Position numbers and translations under genes: made by a program. From Cardiocondyla obscurior (taxonomy: Eukaryota > Arthropoda > Insecta > Hymenoptera > Formicidae), in NCBI RefSeq assembly GCF_019399895.1, contig NC_091887.1, positions 3,038,001-3,102,000 on the forward strand: a stretch of DNA of 64,000 nt. Direction: 5' to 3'. Numbering within the stretch: the stretch's first letter is position 1; each line of letters begins with the position of its first letter. Shown here one piece after another: positions 13,617-26,600 of this stretch. The notes beneath the pieces are model-generated. The model did no database searches and was not told the DNA's origin. It saw nothing but the letters and a program-made list of their open reading frames with translations.

Positions 13617-16600
13617 ATTAAAGAAAGGCGTGCAAAGTCTTGATAGGACAGGTGTATGTTGTCGGAGATTGGTTTGAGAAACGCTGAATGAGTCCGCCGC
13701 ATTTCGTTGCTGCCGCGATTATATGCCGCGGGTGCGGCGGCGCGGTGCCGTTTGTAACTCCGCCGACTGCGGGCCGAGTATGCGAACGACATATCGTCGG
13801 CGACATATTACACGGAGTGTTACATCGCGAATTTCGCGCAGGGGAATTTTTCAGCGAGTCCGTCGGCTCGGATACCGATGAGCGCTCTCGCCGAAATGCT
13901 TCCTTGAACTTTTCGAGGAACGTTCCGCAACCGTCGATTCGCGGCCTTTTTTTTTATCTCGAATCGACGAGGTGGAAGTAAACCAGGCAGATCAAAATTA
14001 AGAAAGAAGCATACGTCAATACTCGACTCCGGAAATCCCTCGCGATTTCAGTCTGTCGCCGCACAATGGCCCGCTAGAAAAAGCTATCGCGCGCAATCGT
14101 TGCGATTCGTTGGCACTGTGAGTTTACTCCGCGCAGGATACACATCCGCGCGCTTCCGCTGCAGCCGCGGCGAGGATTTATCGTCTACAATCGCCTCGTT
14201 GCAGCCGTACCGTGAAATCTACAGGCGGGAGCATGTATTGGTAATTCATTTTTTTCCCTCGCCGTCCCATAAAGAAAAACGAAATACGCAAGAAACATTT
14301 TTACGATCCCTCTCCGATTTACGCATCAACCTCGACTCCCAAACGCTTTGCTCGTTCGCGTTGAACTTACATGCGGATTTCCAGAAAGCTTCGAAACCTT
14401 GCGACCCCTGAGGATCAAAAATCGAGGAAGTTTTCAACGCGGAAGAAAAGTGCGACTCGTGTCAGTCAAAATTCTAAAGTGCACGCTTTCGTCGAGCGCT
14501 CGACAAGCCGCGTTTACGTCTCGTTACACCGTGAATGAACCGCGTATCTTTTCTGTCATCCGATCGCGAGTACCAGAATCTAAGCCGGACTTGAGTCGGT
14601 CGGGTCAGTGAACATTCACACGCGAACGGCACCGCGACGACGCTGGAAACAACAGCCACGGGCAACGGAATCGGAGGAGCCTCGGCTGGCTGGCGAGCTA
14701 GCGGTTCGTTCAGATCTAGATCCCAGATTTAACTGCAGATATTAATTAGGCGAGCGCCTTCGTGAATTCTAACGGCCCGCGTAACGGCCGAACTTACAAA
14801 TTTCGTCTACGGATTCGTATGCGAGGAATCAAATTCATTCTCACGAATTGGAATCTCTCTTCCACTTCCTCCCTCTTCTCTCTATCACTCGGAAAGGGCG
14901 TCTCTCGTGGAATAAACTCTCAGGCGAGCGTTCATTCATACGCCTCGGGTACTTGGTATTCATTAATACGAGAATTTATTCTAGCCCTTAATCACCGGGA
15001 CGTTCTCTATAAATTTATAAGAATTTGCACGCTAAACCTCTCATTGCACGCTCCAGTCCTCATCAAGATCGGAAGCGCCTCTGGTGCGCGCGTTCTTCAA
15101 AGGGATTTCCGGTGCGCGTCATCGAAAGCAGGCGCACCGTCGGTCGCATCATATTATCGCCCGCGAAGGGGGAAGAAAGGGGTCGGCCGAGGTGGGATGA
15201 CTTTAAAGGGAGGAAGGTAATTTTCAGAGGTAATTTCCGAGCATGAACGCGAGAATGGGAAGCGGCTACGGGTGCGTCTACCGTGTTCCTGTCATCGACG
15301 GATCGCGCTTCGCTATCTGATGGTGATTATGCGAGTGGCGTGCAGCTGTGTGTGCGCGCGCCCAACAATGTATAATAATAAAAAGGCCGGCGCGTCTTAA
15401 TGCACGGCCAACAAATATGCATTAGTTGCATTCGCGTGCACGTCCCGCGAACGCGCTATGTGAACGCATTGCGTTATACCGGGTGACTCGGAGGGGCCTC
15501 TAAACGCGAAATTGCGGATTCTTCTCCGTTGATTCAACGACACGTGTTTTAAATGTTACATCAATTAAACGTCACATACGGAAAAAAAAAAATTAGGTGT
15601 TATTTTACCCGAATACTTTTAATCTGTAAATTGGATAAGAAAAATTTTTGTAATTATTTCTAAAAAGATATCTTTTAAGAATCTTTACTCTTTTTTTTTT
15701 TTTTTTTTTTAAGAGAAACATTAACGTCAAAAATATAACGCGCTTTTGAGGATACACTCCATTTCTTGAGGTTTTATCTTGAATTATAAATACCGCGCTG
15801 ATGAAAGTGCCGATTAAATTCTCTCGCCCAAAAAAAAAGTCGGAAAGAAACAACGACGTTGAATTTGAATTCATTAAGGGAGGGGAAAAAAAAAAGATGT
15901 ACTTCCGCTATAAAGCGTCGACTTGTTTTTTACGTCACCTTGTATTCGTCTTTCGTAGGAAGTCGGCAGAAAACTTACGGCAGGAATCAACCACGCGATA
16001 ACCTGGCGTCTCTGATTGGTAATTAAACGCATGACAGCCGACTGCGTTTTCATCGCCCGCTTTTTCATGATTTTTCTATTCACTCTCCCTTATCTCCTAG
16101 CCGAATCTTCATTTCGAATTAAAACCCTTGCTGCAATTATTCCCGACAATTTAATTTCAGATTTAATTGCAAAGTATTTAACATTAAATCTCTTACGAGC
16201 CGCGTCGATACCATCGCGCAATATGCACATCGATCTCTTTACGAGCTCTTTTTATTAATTTCTATTGCAATCCAATACATCACGTATGTTCAATTTCAAG
16301 TTATTAAATTTTGTACGTTTTATTACGAGTGGTTAGTAATTTATTTATTTTATATATATGTATATTTTTTTATAATGAGCTATAATTAATTTTCTGCAAA
16401 CGTTCGATCGTTAATTCGCAAATGAAATTCCTCGTTTTGAATTCGCCTGCTGGAGGATTTTGTGACTTTTAAGTCTTTCAGCGAACCTCTTTCGGTTTTT
16501 TTTTATGCACGCTTAACGACGTTACTGTACGGCTAGACTTGGAAGAAAAGCGGTTAACCGACGATAAATGAAACGGCGACGCGTAATTGCGTGCCGCGGG

Positions 16601-19600
16601 GCCAACAAATTTATTCAGCTTCTCGGGCACCTCCGACACGCGTTCTTTATTATCGTTCACAAAAATGCTGCACGCTTTTTGCTTGAACGCCGGTGTTTCC
16701 TTAATTGTTCTCTTTATCCAAAAGCGAGCAGCCGCGTGTTCGCCGGTGCCCGAAAAGCGGCCGAGCCGTACGGGCCGTTCGCGAACGACGGAGCGAAGTC
16801 CGGGCTAAAAATTTGCATTTCCACTTGTTACCGCAGTTTACAATTTATTACAGCGGTAATTTGCATGCGAAATATACGAGCGTCGTCGTTTATCTAATAT
16901 AAAAGCGGCGATATAAATTTAATACGTAAAGGAGAGAGAGAGAGAAAAAAAAAAGGAGTAAAGATTTAAAGTTGGCGAAGTACGCGGGGCGCGCTTGTAG
17001 CTCAGAGCCGAGAGAGATTTTTACTTCAGATTCGCGAAATCTGCCGCTCGCGAGATATGCCGGCGCAACATTAGAGAGGAAACACTTGCGCTGTTTTCCA
17101 TTTATGATGAAATACCTACGCGCCGGCGGGTTCGCACGAAAGGCCGGCCGCGCGTACGCCGAGCCTGCATATATCGCGCCGCCGCCGCATATAAGCGTTA
17201 CAAGCGATAACAATTACGTGTATCGCTAATTTTATGTGCGAGCCATCCTTCACGGCTGCGACGGGCAATAAATACGGTGCCGCCGTGAGTTACCGATCTA
17301 GTTCGCGGCTCCCTATTAAACGACGGTGTGAACCGTGTCCCTTGCGCGTTTTGCATTTCATACGAGCTCGCGCTTGTAATACGCGTTCATATGAAATGCA
17401 GACGGGATGCCCGGCCGCGGAAGGTGTACATCAGCAACGGGATTCCCTGCCCCTCGAGGGGAAACGCGAGAGACGAGACATTTCTATAAAACACACGCTT
17501 CGACGCTATCTGAATTGGCATCTGCACGGCCGAGGATATCCTGCTTCGTTCCCGCCCGATTGTGCGGAGGTGGTCGCTCGCCGTTGATAATATTCCGTCC
17601 CGCGTATAAGCCAGGAAAAATAATTTTTTCTCCTCTCCCCCCTCCTCCTCGCCGTAAAAATCTGCCAAACGGCTACAGTTTCGCTCTTGCAGTATCGCGA
17701 GAAATTCTTAAAGTCACCATCGTATCGGACTATTGTCTATGGGAGCAATTTCTGTCTCTACAGGTTTAGGAATGCGGAGCCCTTCGAAGACGCGGTCTCG
17801 CGTTCGCCCGCTCGCACGCCAAGCGTAAAGTACACGGCAAATATCGCCCGTCCGCTTCCTTCCACATTGAATCAGTCGCGGGTCCCGCGAGGAAATTGCC
17901 GCGAGACACGCACGCGGTCGTCCATCCCTCGGCGTGTCGGCGCGACCCGGGGATCACGGAGTCGCGGCCGAGCGGAGCGGCGTTGAACGGGATTATGTGG
18001 GTATGTGGGACCCTGCGGAATCTCTTCGTCTCTCGGCTCGCAGTCTCCCATGGCACCTGCGATCGCGATTAGCTCTCTATGGCTCGATGTGCCTCCGCGC
18101 TACCTGCGTTTGCGCGATTAACTAACGCCGCTTCGAGAAGTCTACGCGCCGTATATTTGTTTCCTTTCCCGCGGGCGTCAAGATGCCATCTCGCAGACGC
18201 GAGAGCCGAGATAACGGGCGCACCGCGGAAATATAAATATGTCGTCAATTATACGCTATTAAAGTTGTAATATCGAATTGTCCTCGCGAATCGCCCAGCT
18301 AGCTAACGTAATCTTTCAAGACTGTTGTATTTGACGAAGACGTTTTTTTTAATTATACGTCGCTTTCGTAATCGCATCAAATCTTCGAGTCCCTCACGCT
18401 GGAAAGAGCCCGAGGACTCGCGGAATTAGGCGCAAACGCGTCGCGAGCGCGCGCTTAGGGTTGTACGTTCCGCGCGGCACAACGCTCATAATCTCGCATA
18501 TTTACATTGACCGCCGTGAATAAAACTGTTATATTATGCTTTGGCATTTTCGCGCGCGCTCGATGGCGATCTCTCGCGCCGCCCTTTTTTGCCATTCCCA
18601 ACATAAGCCGGACGTCGGTATAATGCGGCGGTCCCTCTTTCTTTCATCTCTCTTTTTCGTCCTACCCGTTTACGCATGTCCCGCGATACGGTGGCCGTCT
18701 CCGACGCGAATGCGCGTGCAATTAAGCGGAGAAAAATGTAACAGGTACCCACGTACGCGGCACTCTTGAGTGCTCCGAAGCGTCCCAATACGGCGGTTTT
18801 AAAGGCCGATAAGCCCCTCGTACATTACGATCGATAAAATAGTGTATTTTCTTAATTCCCACTTCTTAATACGTTGCCCCGTAATCTCTTTACGGGTACG
18901 TGATGAATTCGTTAACGGCAAGAAATTCGCGCGCCCGCCGAAACGCACCGTCGTACAAGCGTTTCGCACAAGTTGCCGTGTATAAATTTATAAGTTGACG
19001 AGGAAAATAACGATCGGCTGCGATTTATGAAGGAAAAAAAAAAAGACATCGCGGGATTTATTGGTTGTTAAAATTAATCGGGCGACCACCGACATAAATA
19101 TTCCTGTCGCAACTTGTTGCTCAAAACGTTACGTATTCTCGACAACACGTGCGAGTTTTTTTTTTTTTCTTTTCTTTTTTTTTTTTAAAGGAGGAGAACG
19201 CGGAAAATCAGCCGTCTGACGTTCAGGCTAGCCTGCGGTGCCGCGAGTCGTTGCGTCGATCGTATAATAAAACGGAATGAGCGCGGTATTACCGCGCAGA
19301 GTTAATTGCCGTTTTATAACGCGACGCGATAAATGACGGCGCATTAAGCGCGACAGGACTCCGTGAAGCGAATTGTCAACCGCGCGAGTTTTTGCGATGA
19401 AAAATTTCCGAAAGCGCTAATCGATTTCGAAGCTCGAGCTCGAAGCTGCAGACCCGGGAAATCGCTTTTGCGTTTGGTTTCACTTTCTACCTAAACAATT
19501 CTCTCCGAGCAAATAAATCTTGAACGAAGTGGAGAACGTTGATTCGATTATCAGCGATATGTGCGATATCTAGACTATTCGTCACGCGTCGGGAAATTAC

Positions 19601-21562
19601 TTTGAATCTACGATCTACCCCCGACGCAATTAAACGTATATATAACATTCTTTCGGGGAACGGAGGAGAGGTCGGTGCTCGCGATGACTCGATAGAACGA
19701 ACAGCGGGCACCAAAGAGAAATTGCCCGTATTAAGTGCCCCATAAAGGCTTCTATTAAAGAGGCTACGTGGACGGCTCGTTGACCAGCTCGGACCATGTA
19801 CCACGTAGCGCATCGCAGGGCACCTGCCACGCCGTGACGCGTCGTGACGCGCCGTGACGAAGAGGCGAATACGCGTGAAGCTGCACAAACTGTCCCAGGG
19901 GCCTATCGCTCTTCACCTTATCTCACTTCCGGCACGCCGCGAGATCGATTGGAATATAACTTCGCGATGACACTTAACCGCGAATATTTGTGTAAAGCGA
20001 AAGCAAGATAATCTATCGATTACAAAGTCATTTTCGATCCAGATAATTCTTGGTATCTTGATAATGTAACAAAATAACTGATATTTTTTTTTTTTAATTA
20101 AATTCGTGTTTCTCGCCCGCGGATATAATCTTAAAATAATAAAAAAAAAATACATAACGTGTCGCGGGTCAATTGCTGATTAATCGCAGCCGAGAGGGCC
20201 GATGATTATGCACACGTGCTTGATGCAAAATTATACCGTGGACAACTGTTGCGACTATTACCTCCTTGCACGACTAGCGGTCGGCGTGTTTAAGTGGAGC
20301 GCGAGGGTAAATTTCGCGCGCATTAACCGCGCATTTAGGCGGCGCCCAACGGACGATACGCTTGTCGCGGCGGGCACATACGGTGGGTTTCATAATTATT
20401 CATTTGCACGGACGAGATCAGGTTCCGGTCACCGCGCGGAGATGCTTATCCGGTGTTGTGAGTGGCAACCACCTGCCAAAACCGATACGCGATTAATACT
20501 AAACGATTGGGTAGCATGCGAGCCCTGCGCGTTCACGCGCGTACTTAGGAATCAACAACGGCCTGTTCCGTGGATCAAGACCATCGCTATCTATGCTTCC
20601 GCAAGGGGAAAAGACGAGAGCGCAATAAATATTCACGGCTCGCTTGAAAAACGTGCATTAATAGTTTCGGAATAAAGATAAATTTCTAAGTTAATTCAGT
20701 ATTCTTGGAAGTGGGTCGAGCCGGGGTATTACGAAGGGATGAATTAGAAACGTGATACATAAATTAATATAAAAGAAAAAAAAAAAGAATTTAAATAAAC
20801 AACGCGGCATCGGATCGGAACGAGTTTCGTTGCGGAGGGAGAGTCCCCGATTTTATTCCCCGCTCCTTATCTAGATCCGTAGCGGACTTTGGCCGGGCTT
20901 TAAAAATCGGGCGCGAAATTTTATCGCGAGGATGTTTAATGCCGGACATGGAAAATAGTGTGATTCCGGTGTACCAGTGTGCGTATACCGAGATGCTCAC
21001 GGATGAACTGATGGCCGTTGATTAATTCAGGTATTGTTACGAAGCGCAGAACAAACGACTGTTCGACATGCTTTGCCGGATCGGTGCCACGGGAACTTAA
21101 CAAGATCCTGGATTTTTAATGAACGCGGTTGGCACATCGGCGAGCTGGGAACGGGGAACTGCTTACATCCTGAGAACTAAATAACAGCCCCGCTTATGTA
21201 TGCCCGGCTGTATCTGCCTCGCCGATCGATCATCATCGAGTTTCGGCCTGTATCACCTGCTTATGCGAATCGCTGTAGTTTGCACATCGCGTGAGACCGC
21301 ATAAAAAAAAATAGCATCGAGGCGTCGCTCGATCGAGATGGCAGAAGCGCGCGGAGATATCGGTAAGAGATCTTTATTCTTTAGAATTCAATTATTTCTT
21401 CGTAAAGGTTTGGTTAATGCTTATCTCGGTTTAAATATCACGGTACGGCGTGAGAGGAGTGAATTTTATTTAAAAAATTGTAAATCGTTCGTTAAATAAA
21501 TTGTATCGCGAATTGTAATTAACAAGTTCAACCGTTCTGTGCAAGAAATGCAATAATTCGGT
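13617..21562. other. Gene-poor, CpG-rich segment
   Basis: Long CpG-rich stretches carry chance frames on both strands, the longest being 152 codons at 14,762-15,220 and 157 codons at 20,202-20,675; none resembles a known protein. Poly-A/T tracts occur at about 15,690-15,710, 16,948, 19,030 and 19,158-19,187. A short direct repeat of CGTGACGCG-like units is at about 19,831-19,861. An inverted repeat (arms GCATTTCATA and TATGAAATGC) spans about 17,352-17,400 and could form a hairpin with a long loop. Confidence 0.5.
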
Positions 21563-21620
21563 CACAATTAGACAAACTGGAAATAATATTTCTGTTACAA
21601 TTAGACAAACTGGAAATAAT
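21563..21620. repeat. Tandem duplication, 33-bp period, two copies
   Basis: The segment ACAATTAGACAAACTGGAAA plus TAAT occurs at 21,564-21,587 and again at 21,597-21,620 without mismatches, separated by nine bases. It is a recent short tandem duplication in AT-rich DNA. Confidence 0.85.
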
Positions 21621-23740
21621 CGGAGCATCGAACTATACAAATAAATAAATTCTGGTTTATTCCGAATCTATATATATTGATAAATGTTAAATATTACGTT
21701 ACACGCAATTGTATCAAATTATTAATCACGGCGTAACAGAATACGTAACATTCGCGGAAAGACATGCGTTTCAATATTTCAAAATTTGGCATTGTGCTCG
21801 TTGAATTTCTATTCAATTGCTGCAATTCATTACTGATTAATCATGTTCCGTTTTGAAAGAATAATAAAACAATCAAAAAAAATAACAAAGCAGTTACGCA
21901 GTTTTGTATTTCGCTGCGTTTTTCCTTTTCACTTTCAACACCGTTTATGATTAATTTTTAGTTTTTAGTCTTTTAATATTTTTCATATTTGCAAATTTTC
22001 AGACACTTTTATCGCAAGTGGTGCATCATTTTTTGAAAATTTCCAGTCTCCGTCTAAGATTATTTAATGACGAAGTTCTCAAACGCTTCGATCTATCTCC
22101 ACGAGATCCACGGAAAATCCGACAGCCGGGAAATCGTGCAGTCCCGTCGCGTAAAAGTACACTTAACTTCCCGCAAATCAAAAGCTCGGTGTTACCTAGG
22201 TACGAACCCCCTCTCATCCCCCTTCCGTTTACACGTTAACGGTTCTCCACTTCCTCCCGGTCTCGATCGAACGATCGCCCAGTTGCCACGCCGTGAAAAT
22301 TGAGAATCGCGAGCAACGCGGACGAGCCTTACGCGCCGCGCTCTCCTACGTGGGATCCCAAGCAGAAAAAAAATGGTCTACCGGCTCGATAAGATCGTCT
22401 GCTCGAAGCCAAACAAACTATTCCATTAATTCGTGAAAGAAGTGAATTTTTCGTGGCGGGGAAAACGCACGGGCCACGCTTGCGCGAGCGCGCAACTTTA
22501 TCGCGCCTCTATCGCTTTACCCTAAACATGCGCAGTCATCATCAGATAAGCATTAGTTAGTATTAGCGAAAAGGGAGCAGGCCGTAGGGGGAAGCTGTTT
22601 TTACGGAGATAGGAAAAGCCTGTCGTTCGCCGGATACAAGCGGCGGGCTTGAAAACCGGGCAAGGAAGAAAGCGCGAGGATCCACCGAGATCTGATCTTC
22701 ATATATGTATGTATAATGTAATTTACAATTTATGTTCTGCACGACGTGCGTACTGGGAATCGTGCGGCGAACGCTAGTTTAATAAGCACGGATTTGCATA
22801 CCGCCCCGCTAATCCCCGTATAAAAAGAAGATCCGAAGATTTCTCATTGTACCGCTTTCCCGCTATGTCGATTAGCTTCCTCGGTTGACTTTCACATTGT
22901 ACGAGAGTAAATGTTCACCGTCACTGTCACAGTGTCGAAGAGTTTGACAATTCTAAACGGCAAAGTTAAGCCCGCGATATTTTCGGAATAACGCGCTAAT
23001 TGTTATATGATAATTAATATCAATCATTAAACGTATTAATCACGTTGTTTTACGTACGCGAATTGTAAAAAAAAAATTTATACATTTTTATATAACGCGG
23101 AAGGTTTGAACAGGATTCCCGGTCCACCTGGTAACATAATTAGGAGGAAGAATCGCCAGCGGGATCCCATTGATAAGCTCGACGACGGATCTCCGCGAGG
23201 TGGCTACGATTTTCTATTTTCATGGTGGCGAGAGAGATTATCCGGGATCACGCGGGCACGAGTCCTCTCTATCGCTCGTGCGCCAAAAGAACGGGAACGA
23301 GTCGCGCGCGCCGGCCGCTGGGATATAATGACATTTAAGCGGGGGACGGCATTTTCGTGGCTCAGCCTGCAAATGGCGGGATTAGAGGGATCTACGAGTG
23401 CTACCGTTACAACGATTATTCGCGCGTACAGGAGGAACACGAAGCGCTGAAAGGAGAAACGCGGAAAAAGGCTAAAAGGACATCGTTCGCTCGCCGCCGC
23501 CGATTTGCAACCCCTTGCGGGACTTGTGCCGCGACAAATTCGCATTCGCCTTCGTGCCGACGGTCCTTTCATCGTTACACCTCTCGCTTTCGGACGCAGC
23601 TAAAACCTCTGCCCACCCTGAAATGTATTTCCTGCCTATAATTGTTACGCTGTCCTGATTTATCACAGAGTAGCCGAATATCTTTCTCGCTGAAGCGTTA
23701 CATTTTTTTAATTTTTCGTAAATAAAATTTTTTATTTATT

Positions 23741-23797
<57 letters not shown>

Positions 23798-25643
23798 TTT
23801 TTATTAGGTTTCTCTTTAAAATTTTAAATAAGATTGTACTAAAAAGGTTATCGTTTGGTCCACCGTGAGTGTTCCTTGCTCCGAAGAATAGAGTAAAACA
23901 AAGACGCGACTAAACCGACCCGGGAAGCGGAAAAGAGACAGCGTGAAAGACGTGTCCTCCGTGTGCACGGCTTTCCCACAGTTAATAAAGCTATTAACTT
24001 TATCTCTCCGGTCCTGAAACTCATCCGGATAGGCACCGTTGGGTGGAATATAATTCAGCTCGCCTTATCCGTCGGACATCTACGACCAGTGCGAACTATG
24101 GGCTTTTAGATCGACAGGAAGTTTGGCCCCACGGTCGCGTGGCGGTTTACCTACGTTTACCATACGCTCGCGCATTAGCACGGACAACACACACACACAT
24201 GCACACGCTATACTCGCTCGCGTATGCCAAGTTGGCACGGGTGCTGGCTCTTTGAGAGATTTCACCTCTAAGCGCTATCTGATGAGCCGTCCGCCCCAAT
24301 AAGCCGCCCCGTTCGCTTTTGTGCGGTACACCTATTCCGGCAAAGACCCAGAGCAGGTATGTCAAGCATCCCGCGCGACTACGTGAGCAGGTATACGCAT
24401 AGGGAACTCGTGCGAGAGCGGGAATCTAGTTTTCGAGAAGGCGACTCCGACGATGGGAAACGGAACGATGTAACGAGAAGTGACTCGGGACCTTTCCTCG
24501 GCTCCCGACACTCGAAAATGAATCAACAGCTGTTTCATTCTTAAAAGCGACGAGATGCGGCGCGTCGAGTTTTAAAAGAAATTTCTTGAAAACGACTTTC
24601 AATTATTTTACACGTAATAATCACGGAAAAAATATGGCCTAATTAAAAAAAAAAAAAAAGCAAAAAGTTTAGTTTAGACTCGGATAGAGCTGCCGTAAAT
24701 CAGCGAAATCGATAACAAAAATCTCGGTACGCAAATTTCGAGCCTACACGCGATTCCCACCGGTCAACCCCTGCGTATCCTCTCGATCGCAGATGTCGAT
24801 CGCCGATTGCCACCGTTCGCCAAAATTCCGTCCTGCGAAGAGCCTCTTGGCGCTAACGAACCGATCAATCCTTTCATAGAACGCATTCTCACCCCGGCTG
24901 AATGGTCGCGCGGGTTCCCTTTCTTTTTTCTTCTTACTCATTTTTTTTTTTTTCCTCACCCTCTTCGAAGCGCCTCGCCCGATGAATCGATACGGCACGG
25001 AAGATCGAAGGGTGATCAGCACGATAGTGACGGATCGATCTTATCAGTTTTCGCGCGTAATTGCGCGTGTTGGGCACACAGAGGGCCCGCAACGCTTTGC
25101 AAGCGGGCACGACGTAAGTGGCCTTAACGTCAGATATCGCGATGCAAAAAGGGAGGCGGGAGGGCGAAGGGAATTCCCTGCCTACGCGGTGGAAAATCAA
25201 CGCGAGCGGGTCGCCACGGGGATATATGCGGTCGCTCCGATTGAATTTCCTGTAGCAATAATTCTTCTTTACACGGGCCGCTTGGCTGCGCAGGGGTGAA
25301 AAGGCGGATGCTGTTAGCGGCGCAATTAATATCCGCTCGAAATCGTACGTCACACCGGGCGGCCAGCGCTCCTCGGAACCGAACAAAAGAACGGAGCGAG
25401 AAAGGATTTAATTCGCGATGCGAAGGAAGCACGAATTTTACGCGAGAATATTCACCGGAGAAGTTGTCGGATTTATTTAATTTTTAAATACCTTTTTTGT
25501 ATACTAGAATAAACCATGCGCACGCTCTGCGTGCGCTATTCTTCGGAGGGTCTCTTCGTCCGCGTCATTATAAATGGTCGACGACGCGTTATCGGTTCAA
25601 GAGACCCGATTACTAACTACGAAGAAAAAACCATGCGACTTAC
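21621..25643. other. Gene-poor segment, no gene recognised
   Basis: AT-rich DNA to about 22.0 kb, then mixed CpG-rich DNA with overlapping frames on opposite strands around 23.1-23.6 kb and 24.8-25.4 kb, none with recognisable protein features. A short (AC)n run lies near 24,186-24,198. Confidence 0.5.
23744..23792. repeat. (TA)n microsatellite
   Basis: About 24 uninterrupted TA dinucleotides in AT-rich surroundings. Confidence 0.95.
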
Positions 25644-26303
25644 CAGTCTGCATGAAGTTCAGCGGAGTTGTTGAATTCAGCCGGTGTCTGAAACATAAAG
25701 AGAAAAATATTGTAGACATGTATATTCGTTAAAAAAATTAATTTAAAAAAAAATTAAAGCTTTATTTAATAAATACTTTATTAAAAAAAATTTATATTTA
25801 CCTATAAGTTGCTCCGCCGATGCAGGATGCCCCCCGGGCCTGCTCCTCCTCTCAGATGGATCGTGACGAGCCATCCTTCCGCGCACAGGAAACTCGCGAA
25901 CGCGACCGGGTGAAGTTACAATCCCGAAAATTACTTAACAAATTTTTCGACACTCCCGCATTAAAAATAATCGTAAATAAAAACGCCCGGTAACTATCGG
26001 CAGCCCCGAACGACCGACGAACTGGCTGCAGTTCGTATAATTTCGAATCGGCGTGCGGCACTGAGCGATGCGACGCAGCGGAGTTTCTCTTGACCTGAAA
26101 CAGAAAAATAAAACAATTATTTAGTAGATATAAAATTTAATTAAATAAAAAAAATTAAAAAACGTTATTAAAAATCCAAAGAAAAAATTGATACATACCC
26201 ATGGGTTGCTCCGCCGGGGCAGGATACCCTTCCTGGGCCTCCTCCTCCTCTCAGGATGTCAGCGGGATGTCGGTCTGGTCTTCCTTCAATGGTGGAGTAT
26301 CGT
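25644..26303 (-). ncRNA. Candidate spliced transcript: three exon-like pieces
   Basis: On the minus strand three consecutive blocks carry matched splice signals. Piece 1 (26,303-26,199) follows TTTCTGTTTCAG and ends before GTATGT. Piece 2 (26,094-25,802) follows TTTCTGTTTCAG and ends before GTAAAT. Piece 3 (25,687-25,644) follows a TTTATGTTTCAG-like acceptor and ends before GTAAGT. Sequence between the pieces is AT-rich, the pieces GC-richer. A frame through pieces 1 and 2 stays open for about 80 codons and then stops inside piece 2. A short ATG frame in piece 2 (MARHDPSERRSRPGG...) stops just inside piece 3. This fits 5' UTR exons of a gene continuing towards lower coordinates, or a long noncoding RNA. 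No transcript evidence is available, and the three near-identical acceptors could also reflect duplication of the surrounding DNA. Confidence 0.35.
25802..26262. repeat. Diverged direct duplication, about 400 bp apart
   Basis: A GTTGCTCCGCCG...GGGCCTGCTCCTCCTCTCA block at about 25,808-25,854 recurs, diverged, at about 26,205-26,255 (GTTGCTCCGCCG...CTGGGCCTCCTCC...). The copies differ by substitutions and a 2-base indel. Each copy sits at the same place relative to a minus-strand donor (GTAAAT, GTATGT), so the duplication appears to include an exon end. Confidence 0.7.
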
Positions 26304-26379
26304 CTGAAACAGAAAAGTAGCAATGAATATTCCGTTCTATTCGATGTACAGTTCAATGTCTTATTGAGCGCGTGTTGTT

Positions 26380-26600
26380 TTTTATCGTACCGCGCCCGTG
26401 TTTTGGTTGTGGGTGACCGGACGCAAGTTGCAGCGCTAGCACGCTAGCTCGCACCGTCCCCCGCGCTCCCCGCGCCCACAGTCATCGACTCCCGAACCTA
26501 CGCAATACGTATGATGAGAAACGAGCCGGCTGACTGAAGCTAGCGAGCCACCCGTCCCCTTTCCCCGCGCTCCTTGGAGCCTCTCCGCCGATACTTTAAA
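26380..26600 (-). promoter_or_regulatory. CpG-rich block, possible promoter
   Basis: GC- and CpG-rich sequence immediately upstream, on the minus strand, of the exon-like pieces at 26.3-25.6 kb. No TATA element or firm start site is visible. The promoter role is inferred only from composition and position. Confidence 0.2.

Noticed and set aside
14762..15220. 152-codon plus-strand open frame
   Set aside because: No recognisable domain; overlapped by other frames; ends in a Gly/Arg-rich chance tail.
17352..17400. Hairpin considered as a microRNA precursor
   Set aside because: The paired arms are only 10-12 bases with a long loop, too short for a precursor, and no known microRNA seed was recognised.
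20202..20675. 157-codon plus-strand open frame
   Set aside because: GC-rich sequence with few stops, no domain, no splice structure and no composition typical of a protein; likely chance.
24934..25386. 150-codon minus-strand open frame overlapping a plus-strand frame
   Set aside because: Both strands are open over the same CpG-rich DNA and the C-terminus is low-complexity Glu/Lys from a poly-T tract.
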